A model generated the notes under the pieces. The model searched no databases, was not told the origin of the DNA, and worked only from the letters and a program-made list of their open reading frames with translations. Positions 1 through 9,453 of a stretch of DNA of 33,182 nucleotides are shown here, piece by piece. Positions within the stretch are counted from its first letter, which is position 1; the number at the start of each line of letters is the position of its first letter. The stretch lies in contig JALQPE010001698.1 in the NCBI GenBank assembly GCA_030407315.1, positions 1-33,182 on the forward strand, written 5' to 3'. Source of the stretch: Asparagopsis taxiformis. Taxonomy: Eukaryota > Rhodophyta > Florideophyceae > Bonnemaisoniales > Bonnemaisoniaceae. The translations under genes were made by a program, and so were the position numbers.

Positions 1-100
1 ATAAAATTTGATCTCTCTAGAAAGCCCTAATTCTAGATTATCTCCCCAAACATTGGTTCAACAAACTTGAAGTACTGTTACACTGTAGTGATACACTATC

Positions 101-1688
101 ATGGCCGTCACAAGACAAGATCAAGTCTACCCTGATAGACTACAACCCCATCTCGTCAGCCCATAATGCCATTAAGTCATCCATGAGTGTCGTCATTCTA
201 GCTCAACACAACCCTAAGCGGACGCTATCCAGACTTACGACAGGACTTACCACCTGAAGTCCTGTACAGCCATGAAGCGTTAAGTGGTCCCCACACACTC
301 CATCGCATCTTGCGTGACTACTTGTCTCGATGGGATTTCAATACCGACAGCATCCTAAAAGCATAGAGTCGTTACGGTCTACCAGCCACTCTATACGACC
401 AAAGACAGATCAAGAGAGTGCTCTTGCTAACATCGAGAGTCTTCAACCATCGACCCCACTCGCAGAGCTCGCAAGGAAACGAGACCCAAATAGTAGTTAC
501 ATTGCGGACGGTCCCTCTCGAAACCTAGCCCACAACATGGCTATTCGATTTAAGAGCACCGAAAAATCAGCGGGAAGTTAGGTGAAAGTATCACCGAGCA
601 CATAAACAACTATCTCGAAGTAGCCAACGAGTACGGTTTAGACCACGGTGAGAAGTTCCTATTCTTCCACCACATCTTCGATGGGGAAGCAAAAAGGTTC
701 TACCGAACCAAGGTACTCGTCTTGTCGACGACTTCGCATCCGCTTGTCAGATGATGCAAGAAGAGTTTTAACATCACTAGGCAAAACAGGTACGAAAATA
801 CCTGCAGAGTTTGCGACTCACCAGCATCATCAAGAGCCGAAACTGCTCCATAGCCGAAGGCTTGGAAGAACTCCGCGAAACTATCACACGGTACTCTCCT
901 CAAGGACCAATGACACACAGGTCAGAAGAAGACAAAGTCGACTATCTGTATAAAGCCGTCGTCGGTGCCAGCTGGGCACGAAATGCTCTAGCATCCTCCC
1001 AATCATCAAACCCCCCTTGGACTTTCAACAACTCTATACAGCAATGGATGCAGCTTGGTTACAAGAACAGGAAGAAACGGAAGCTCGACGCCGTGACACC
1101 ACAGCCAATTCGAGAACAAACTTCTGGGATACACTACCAAGGACAAGGAACATATGGCAGACTCGAAAGCCTAGATCTAAGTCCTCTATTCCAAATAAGC
1201 CCCTAAATACTTCTGGGATGAACAATTCTGCTGGAAGAAATGGTATTGATCGTTCGGGAACCCTCGAACCTGTCACAACTGCGGCAGTAAGGATCACTTC
1301 ATCAAAGACTGCGATCAACGACCAAACATCGTACAAAACGTCGCCGGGATGATCTCGAAGAACCCAAACCGCACAAAACAGATTCTCTTTGAGCTCTCAA
1401 TCCAAACAGAAGAAGCTTTGTTTAGAAATCAGGACGATGAGAGATTTAACGCTTCTTCGCTACAGAGAACAACGAATCAACCAGCGAAGAAGAGTCGAAT
1501 AATGATGAGCAGACAAACTTCTCAATTTCGAGCCAGATTCTGTTGACTTTAGGATTTTTAAGTGGAGACAGTACTCACCTCGTTTTCGCCACAAACGGCG
1601 CACAGACGACACTGCTCTCCAAAAATCTGGTGTGATATTGAAACCCCAACGAGCAAAATACCTCGCCTACCTTCCATGGAAAGGTCTT
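101..1688 (+). pseudogene. gag: copia gag, frameshifted, 3' end cut by the gypsy insertion
   Basis: A gag-like reading runs from an ATG at 101 but changes frame several times (near 160, 580, 780 and 1210). The stretch around 580-710 reads as a typical copia Gag core, including the motif FDGEAKRFYR. A nucleocapsid zinc knuckle C-x2-C-x4-H-x4-C (CHNCGSKDHFIKDC) is encoded at 1271-1312. Gag would coat the RNA in cytoplasmic particles. After the knuckle the sequence is acidic and polar and runs towards the protease, but the gypsy insertion at 1688/1689 interrupts it. The reading resumes at 12557, just before the protease active site. Not functional as it stands. The start codon is a guess based on position. 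Confidence 0.75.
1684..1688. repeat. target-site duplication of the gypsy element, left copy
   Basis: GTCTT directly before the first LTR base is repeated as GTCTT at 12552-12556 directly after the other LTR. A 5-bp duplication is the usual product of Ty3/gypsy integrase. Confidence 0.92.
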
Positions 1689-2347
1689 TGTGGAACGATA
1701 GTTCGTTAGACGTTAGTAGCTGGTACGAGCCAGTGGACACGCTGTCCTTACGAAACGAAACGAGCAGTCCACCCGCTGGTGTTTTGACTGTATGTTAGGT
1801 AGAACAGTAGAGTGGTTAGCGAGTAGACACGAGCGTCACGACGCAACTATCCACGCGAGGATTACGTTAGCAAACGAGGTGGTACGTCACCGGAGGCGCT
1901 CTCAACCAAGCCCGGAGGCACTACACGCAATCAGCCTTACGTGCGGCGATGGGTAGGGAGTACGCAGCTCGACGGAGACCAAGCCTCGCTAGGCAAAACG
2001 TAAACGTAAAACGTAGAAGTCAGTCGTAGACTAGAGCCGTTGCTCGTTCGTGTCTTGTCCCCTTTCCCTCCCGGCACGATGCCAATACCTATATGGCCAC
2101 GATGGCATCGCTTTACAGTGTAAACACTGCTCGTAACGTCCCCGAATGGGAAGGGACCTTGTGGGTCACACGTAGGGACCCGTTGGTCGTTGGCCGTTGC
2201 CAATACGTTCGTTGCACACGTGTGCAGGTTGCGCGCGCGCATGCGCCAGCAATGTTCGTTCATTGCTGTCGCCGTCGTATCCGGCGAAATTCGAATTCCG
2301 CGGAAAACGTAAATATTTGCAATTTCGGAATTGCCACGTATACTACA
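1689..2347 (-). repeat. gypsy 3' LTR (659 bp)
   Basis: Begins TGTGGAACG and ends TACTACA on the + strand, so it reads TGTAGTA...CCACA in the element's own direction. It matches 11891-12551 almost base for base. It contains perfect or near-perfect palindromes, such as TGCACACGTGTGCA at 2213-2226, an AGCAATG/CATTGCT hairpin near 2249-2268 and CAGTGT-AA-ACACTG near 2117. Confidence 0.95.
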
Positions 2348-2363
2348 CAGCCCCACCCCCACA
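2348..2363 (-). promoter_or_regulatory. gypsy polypurine tract
   Basis: On the - strand the bases just before the 3' LTR read GTGTGGGGGTGGGGCTG. This purine-rich run is where the plus-strand DNA primer would form during reverse transcription. It abuts the LTR exactly. Confidence 0.75.
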
Positions 2364-2516
2364 CGTGGACGTCCCGGCCACGCGAGGCCCGTCAGGACGC
2401 GCCCTGAGACACGGGGCCGTGGCGCCTTTTCGGGTACAACTGCGGACGTGGCAGTTGTCCCGAAAAAATCTCGTTTAAACGTACGCGGCCCGGTTGGCTG
2501 ATCGAATCGCCACGGC

Positions 2517-2542
2517 GCCGGAGCGCGCGCGTGCGCTCCGGC
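2517..2542. repeat. perfect 10-bp stem hairpin
   Basis: GCCGGAGCGC (2517-2526), six-base loop, GCGCTCCGGC (2533-2542), followed by TTTT on the + strand. It lies about 170 bp inside the 3' LTR. Role unknown. Confidence 0.7.
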
Positions 2543-2916
2543 TTTTCGTAATCATCGCGGCCCGCCCGTTGGCATCGTTCCGTGGTTAGTCGTAGCCTCG
2601 TAGGCTTTTAGCATCGAGCTGCTTCGTAAACCTTCGTTTGTTTCTTTGCGTAATCGCATGGCTCCGTTGAGCTTCGTAATACGTGTTTGCAGGTCGTCTG
2701 CAGCGGGGGAGGGGTTAGCGTTAAGCCCCTCCCCCAATTTTTTTTGTTGTGGCGTCTACCCCGTCGGGTGTCGTAAGGCTTACGTAGCCCGTCTTCCGCG
2801 TTCGCAGCGGCGTGTGCCCGTTGGCAGGTTCGTACAAATCGTAACTATTCGGCTAAGCGGCGGCGCGTAGCGGCGGCTTTTCACTGCGAGGGTACGTTAA
2901 CCTCGATCGTTTAGCC

Positions 2917-3612
2917 CGTTGGCGTGCGTATCATTTAGTAACTAACTCGGAAATCGTTTCCGCCGTCGCTTCTCTCGTTCGAATGACCCCGTCGGGTGTC
3001 GAATTCCGTTGAGCATTCGAGCTCTTTAGCGCGTAGCACGTCGGTGCTATTTTAATTTGCTCCGATGAGCTAGGTGAAAATTTCATCGAACGTCAGACCG
3101 ACTCGCACGTGAGTCGTTTTGACGTTCTACGCCGTGGCGTGTACGCAGCAATTCGTCGCAGTACGTTGCGGTTTCGTTGACAACGTGGTGGCCGGCGGGC
3201 TTGGCTTTTCGTATAGCCGTTGACGTCATTAGCGCCGTCGCGCTTCGCGTTGCCGCGGCTTCACGTTGGCCAGTGGCGATATCATTTTGTAACTATCTCG
3301 GAGTTCGTTTCCGCCGTCGTCCCTCGTGCGGATAACCCCGTCGGGTGTCGAATTCCGTTGAGCATTCGAGCTCTCTGGCACGTAGCACGTCGGTGCCAAT
3401 TTAATTCGCTCCGGTGAGCCGGACGAAAATTCGCTAAGCGTCAGGCCGACTCGCGCGTGAGTTGGCTTGACGTTTCACGCCGTTGCGTGTACGCGGCAGT
3501 GCGTCGTGGTTCCCTAGACAACGTTTTGCCGGCGGGCTTGGCTTTTCGTATAGCCGTTAACGTTATTAGCGCCGTCGCGCTTTCGCGTTTGCCGCGGCTT
3601 CACGTTAGCCGG
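2917..3612. repeat. tandem duplication, two units of about 340-349 bp
   Basis: Two diverged head-to-tail units are visible. CCCCGTCGGGTGTCG recurs at 2987 and 3336 (offset 349), and GCCGGCGGGCTTGGC at 3191 and 3528 (offset 337). The stretch TTTTCGTATAGCCGTT also repeats. Unit limits are approximate. A weaker echo of GGCCGGCGGGCTTTTCG occurs near 3943. Confidence 0.8.
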
Positions 3613-4865
3613 TGGCGCAATCGTTGCGATAGTCCACTTCGCGTGGTAGCGACGTTCGCTGCGGCGGCGTCCGAGGAGCGTTTCGTTAGCTCATTCGTTA
3701 TGTGGTGTGACGTGCACCTGGGCATACGTAATGCTCGCCCTCTACGCCGTTGCGTAATTTCGTTTATTCGCCTTGCGAACCCGACGGGGACGCGATTGAC
3801 GGGGTCGTTTTCGCATGCCCGCGGGCGTTTGAGGCTGCCTCGTGAGCCAAGTTCGTCGGCAGACGTTGCCTTCAGCTGTGCCGTTTACGTTGGCTACGCT
3901 TGGACGCCGTTGCGTATTCGTGTTTCGTTACGTGCGTTCGACTGGCCGGCGGGCTTTTCGCTTTCGCGCGTCGTTCGTTATGCCCGCGTGGCAGGACACC
4001 GTTGGTCGTTCCGTGGTTGCCGTACGTGGCTACCGCGTTCGTCGGCGTCGTGCCTCACGATGGCGATACGGTTCGCCGTCCGTCGTCGCGGCCTCGTTGG
4101 CTCGTCTTTCGCACGCTTTACTCGCGCGCTTCGTGCGCTGAGACCCGTTGGTCTAATTCGTCGGCTAACGTATAGCTTCGTTCCGCTTCGTGCGGGGAGT
4201 TTCGTAATGAGGCCGTTGCCATCTTCGCTGGGGACGCGTCCGTCCTACGTCGTTTTCTCCGCCTACCGGCGTCACGTTGCCGTTAGCTCGCGAGCTGTTT
4301 GGCGTTGACCTCGTTGGTCGATGCGACTCGTTGTCAGCGGCTGTCCACGGGGACGTACGATGGCTCACGTGACATGCCAAAATTACGAAATTTTCGGGGC
4401 ACGCGTGTCCCGAGATTTGGCCGGATTAGCGCACTGTAATCGGCCCGATTTTTCGTACCGTGCGTCCATGGCCCGTTGGCCCAAGTATAATTTTTCGCGC
4501 GAAAAATCTGACGTGTTGTCCGTCCGTGGCCCGTGGTGTCGTCACCTTTGCCCGTGGGACGGTCAACACTGTCGAGCCAGTCGTGGCTCTTCACATCGTG
4601 TGAATCGTCCGCGCGTGGACTCGTCGTCCAATCTTTCGTTGGCGCTCGTGCCTCCACCAACGTATGGTGTCGAAAACGAAAAGAGCGACGGCTCTAGCAC
4701 GCATCGCGCCCCCCCCAACGCAAGGGTGGACGTCCCGGCCACTCGTTGTGCCTTCGCTTCTCGTTCGTGCGGCTCGTCGCCTTCGTTTGTTGCATCGTGC
4801 AACGTCGCGCACGCGTGCGCTTAACCCCGACGCTCGTGTGCGTTTTCGGGGGCCGTCGTGGCCTT

Positions 4866-7800
4866 TCACGTTGTTGCTCGTCGCACGCGTGCGATATCGA
4901 TAGAGACGCTCTCTTCAGATACGTTCCGGCGGGGTTCCCACGTAGGGTTACGATACCCGACCCACTTCACGAGGAAGTCTAACGTTCCGTCCTCGTTCAC
5001 GCGGTGGTTGAGTAGGTCGTCTACTACATACGCTGGACCGTCGCGGTTCTTGTCGAGGTCTGCCTCGGTGGCATCGTATGGCTCCGGCGGGGGCGCGTTC
5101 GCCGGCGTTGGCGCGTACGCAACGCGGTCCGAGTTGACACGTTCAACTACGTCTCCTCGTTGGATGACGAACGTTCGTACGTCGTTACGTAGTACGCGGA
5201 ACGGTCCCAACGCGTGGTTGCCGAGCTTCGTGCCCTTCGTGGTCCCGTCCGTCGGGTCGATGAATACGTATTCTCCCGCGCGGATGTTTCGATTCGAGAC
5301 ACGGACTCGTTTGTCGAAATTTCGTTTATAACGTGCCTGCGCGGCCTTCAGCGTTCGATACGCGTTGTCCATCGTTGTGGCGAGCTCACGAACGTAAGTG
5401 GCTCGCCCTCCCCCGTCGGGTAGTTCGCGGTTCGTTACCGACGTGTGTAGCGCCAACGGTGGCGGTGGATTCGTGAGAATCAAATCGAAGGGCGTCGTGC
5501 CCGTGCTCGAATGCACATGCGTGTTGTACGCAAACGTTAACGCCGATGCGTATCGATCCCAGTCGTTCTGGTTTTCGTTCACGTAATTGCGCAGCATCGC
5601 CAGGATCGTCCTGTTGTAGCGCTCCACCTGCCCGTTCGTTTGGGGTGGTACGTCGACGTAAAGACGTTCGTCACGCCGATTTCGTTGCAGACGCGCTGGA
5701 AAAACTTAGCAGCGAACTGCTTTCCGTTATCGCTTATGAGCGTCCGTGGGGGTCCATACGAGAAGACCCACGCGTTGACGAACGCGCTCGCCACGTTGGC
5801 GGAATCGATATTTCGTAGAGGTACGACTCTAGTCAGCTTCGTGAAGCGGTCCGTTATCACGAGGATAAATCGGTTACCACGCGTGGTCTTCGTAAGCGGA
5901 CCTAGTATGTCGATACATAGGTCTCGCAGCGGCTCCGTAGCCGGAAATAAACGTAACGGGTTCGTCCGTTTGCGAAGCTTCACGCGGTTCTTCGCACATC
6001 CAACGCAGTTTCGTACCGTTGCGTGGATGTCGGCGGCCATCGCGGGCCAGTAGTACGTCCTCCGTAGGGTATAGTACATACGCGTTTGCCCGGGATGTCC
6101 AGCGAGGACGTGGTGGTGCGTTAACTCCAGCAGCCGCGGCCGTAACGAAGCCGGCACAACGATTTGTGTACGTTCCTCACCGTGAGGGTTCCGGCGTCGG
6201 AGTAAGCCATCGTGGCCTTCGAAGAATGCAGCGTCCTGCGTCTCGGACTGTCGTGTCAGTATCGTTTGACAGAACGCGTCCTCGCGTTGAGCTTCGATAA
6301 GCTCGTCCCTCGTAATGGGAAGCTGAACGTCAGCGGGTGGCACGCGTGCCGAATCGTCTTCAGCAGCGCGCTGTTCGTCGAGGAAATCCGGTTCCTCGTC
6401 GAGAACGTCATCGAGCGACGCGTCGCGGTTGAACTCGAGGCCATCGTGGCCAGCCGTCGTGGCTGATGTTCGTTCATCACGAGTCTCGTTCGACGGGTCG
6501 TCGTGACCCCTGGCATTCGTTGCCTTTTTACGTACGGACGTCGTTCGTCCTTGCCCATTTCGTGTGGGTTGTCGCCGACTGCGAGTCGTCACGAGGACCG
6601 CGTCCCCGTACGATGGTACGTCATCGTCGACGGGTCGACCGTCGTCATACGTAGATATCACACGTGATAAAGCGTCAGGTACCTGGTGCACGCGCCCAGG
6701 CCTGTACGTGACTTCGAAATCGAATTCGGCAACGCGTAGCCTCCATCGTAGTAGTCGTCCGGACGCGTCCGTCAACGTCATCAGCCAACGTAAGGCTTCG
6801 TGATCCGTACGTACGGTAAATCGTTGACCCTCTACGTAGGGTCGGAGCGACGTTATCGCCCAAACGACGGAGTAACACTCGCGCTCCGTTGCCGAGTAAC
6901 CGCGTTCGGTTTCGTTAAGGGTCTTCGACCAGTACCCAATCGGCACCCATTCGTTGGGTTTATCTTCGTTCTGCTGCTGGAGCAACGTAGCTCCCAGCTG
7001 ATACGCCGACGCGTCGGTATCGATCATGAACGGACGTCCCGCCTTCGGAAGGTGCAATACTGGTGGCGACACCAGTATTGTCTTCAACGTTTCGAACGCA
7101 TTCGTTTGCGCGTCCGTTGGGTTCGTCCAATCGGGGGAAGCGTCCTTCTTCAACATCGTGTTGAGTGGCCGAGCGATCTCGGCATACGCCTTTACGAAAC
7201 GGCGGTAAACGTTGGCCGCGCCCAAAAACGATCGACATTGCGTCTTGTCGCGTGGGAACGTAGCCGTACGAAAGGCTTCCTTGTTCCGAGCTGCGACGTG
7301 CAGCTTCCCTGGGGTAATCACGTGCCCCAGGTAGTCAACTCGTGGTTGAAAGAACGAGCACTTCGTGAGCTTTAACGTTACTCCCGCTGCGCGTAGCAGG
7401 GAAAGCACCTGGTCAACGTGACCCAGGTGAGACTCGAGGTCTTTCGAAAAGACGATTACGTCGTCTAAGTAGACCAGGCACGATTGCCAACGTACTCCGG
7501 AGAGGATGATGTCCAACGTCCGCTGAAACGTAGCGGGGGCATTTCGTAGCCCGAATGGCATTCGCACGTAGCGATACGTTCCCATGAAAGACGTAAACGT
7601 TGTCTTATCACGGTCCTCGGCGGAGACGGGCACTTGCCAGTAACCGGCGTTACAATCGAGTGTCGTGAAGATGGCGGCGTCGCCCAACGAATCAGGCAGT
7701 CTTCCATACGAGGAAGCGGGTACGAATCAGCGATCGTTTTCGCGTTCAAACGCCTGTAATCGACACAGAAACGTAAGGATCCGTCCTTCTTCGGCACCAA

Positions 7801-9453
7801 CACGATTGGTGACGCCCATTCGCTGGACGCGGGTTCGATAACCCCTTCGTTGAGCATCTTCGTGATCTGCTCCTCGGCTATCGTACGTAAAGCCGGACCC
7901 TGACGATAGGGCATTGAACGTATGGGCCGCGTGCCCGGTTCGAGTTCGATTCGATGCTCCGTAGCATTGATTTCGCCGAGGCGTCCGCTCGTCCACATTG
8001 ACGAATGTGTAGCTAGCATCTCGTTGATGCGCTTTCGTAAATCCTCGTCGTCGAGGTGCGACAAATCGATTGTCGACTGCCAATCCGTGGCGGGGTCGTT
8101 CCCCTTTTCGTTGACCAACGGGTCTGGCGTTTCGTCGCCCAACCCGTTCGTATTCGTCCGCGTCGTCGCGTCGACTAGCGGTAGGTTCAAAACCTTCGCG
8201 AGGGCTTCGCCGCCCTCACGCTTGAGTGGGACGATTCCCAACGGGGAGCGTACCGCGTACGCAATCGTTGCGCCTTTCGGCAATTCGCGGTCCTTCTTCG
8301 TGAAGTTCGACACGATGATAGAGAACGTCTCTCTCGGTCCTACGTCGACCACTCCGTTGGCTATGCGCAGCCCATGCCGGAATTGCACCGACGCTTTCGG
8401 TTCGAGGAACACGAGTCCGGTCGCATCCGTCGTCACGTTGACGGTCCGTTGCGACATCGCCGGTACACGCGTGTACTTCGTCAGGCGAACCGAGAACGTT
8501 CGGCTCGGCCTATTCGAGGCCGCGTTACGCTCGCGGCGTTTCGGGGGCTCCACGTTTGGATTCGTCTCCTCCCCCTCCTCGTACGGAGTCGTCGTATCGC
8601 CCTCCGCGATAATGGGTATCGTATCCCCCCGATGGAGGTCGATTGTCTGCGCTCGACAGCGTATAGCATCGACATGCTTCGACATGAACGACGTGCCCAT
8701 TATAACGGGGACAGCCAGCGTGTTGGCTACGAAGAATTTTACGCGGAACAGCGAGTTCCCCAGCCTGACACGAAGCAGGATGGCGCCTTCGATAGGCAAA
8801 CGTCGCCCGTTGGCGTCTCCGAGCTTCGGCAGCTCTTCGTCACGTAGACAGCGGTCGACCCAGTCGTAGGGTAGTAAACTTGTTCGTATCAAGTTGTAGC
8901 CGCTGCACGTATCCATCGCGATGGTAATCGCCCTCATCACGTTGAGGTCTAGTCCGATCGTTCCGGACACGATATAATGCTTCGACGCAAGTAGGCACGT
9001 ATGCCCGTCGAGGACCAACGGTTCGGTCCTGACCGGCGCGCGGTCTACGTCTTCGCTAGCGGTTCGTCGCTTCATCGTGTGAGCCCGTATGGCTTCTTTT
9101 GCGTCGACACGCTTCGTATAAGCCGCGTGTTTGGCTTTCTCGCGCTCGGAAGCGTCGTGCTTCCGGGTAGCGCGTCTCGCTCGTCTGCGAGGCTTCCTCT
9201 TCGTGTGAGGTTCGTTCGTCCCGTCGGACTTCGTTTCTTCCCCCACGTCGGGTGTCGTGTGACTCGAGTTGGCCTTCGCGGCCGTGAGCTTTACGTAGCT
9301 CTCGTTCATCGGTGAGCCTGCGGAGGACCAATCATCGACGTCGGTCGTCCCCCTTTTACGTAAGGGTTCAGGCGATGTGGGTGGCTCGTGACCTACATCG
9401 CCTGGTCGTTTCCCGGCGCGGGGCCGCTCGACACGTTGTCGTCGTGAGCCCAC
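4866..9453 (-). pseudogene. pol: gypsy pol polyprotein, two single-base frameshifts
   Basis: Replication polyprotein in full order. Basic N-terminal region. Retropepsin with the unusual active site DTCSG (about 8913-8899) and the late motif VIMGTSFMSKH. RT with YRRLN and YLDD (7471-7460). RNase H with IDTDAS, ATERE, RTDHEA and VPDALSR. Integrase with an HHCC zinc finger (HHHVLAGHPG, CVGCAKN), a DDE core (CIDILGP, ISDNGKQF, VERYNR) and a GPF module. C-terminal chromodomain (FLVKWVGYRNPTWEP). The frame breaks near 7690 in RT and near 5640, between the second D and the E of integrase; one missing base explains each break. Either recent mutations or sequence errors. The frame opens near a GTG at 9453, overlapping gag. 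The first ATG is at 9309, 59 bp past the gag stop. Confidence 0.92.

Larger units (their letters stand above)
2364..4865 (-). other. 2.5-kb non-coding tract between gypsy pol and 3' LTR
   Basis: After the pol stop at 4866 no - strand frame longer than about 108 codons exists before the polypurine tract, and none resembles a known retroelement protein. The tract is GC-rich and strikingly rich in CGT on the + strand (ACG in the element's transcript). It holds a tandem duplication (2917-3612), the phrase CCCCGTCGGGTGTCG three times (2759, 2987, 3336), a 10-bp-stem hairpin (2517-2542) and a 16-bp perfect palindrome (4491-4506). It could be a long 3' untranslated region with packaging or regulatory roles, or captured sequence. 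A 283-codon antisense frame at 3457-4308 looks like a by-product of the CGT bias. Confidence 0.6.

Noticed and set aside
1..52. tail of a copia 5' LTR ending CCAAACA
   Set aside because: It does not match the end of the proposed 3' LTR (16090-16140), so the window more likely starts in the leader.
3457..4308. 283-codon + strand open frame inside the gypsy element
   Set aside because: Antisense to the element, opens with GTG (first ATG at 3700), very rich in Arg, Val and Ser as expected from CGT-biased DNA, no recognisable domain.
7922..8869. 315-codon + strand open frame
   Set aside because: Antisense shadow of the gypsy protease region; low codon complexity and no domain.
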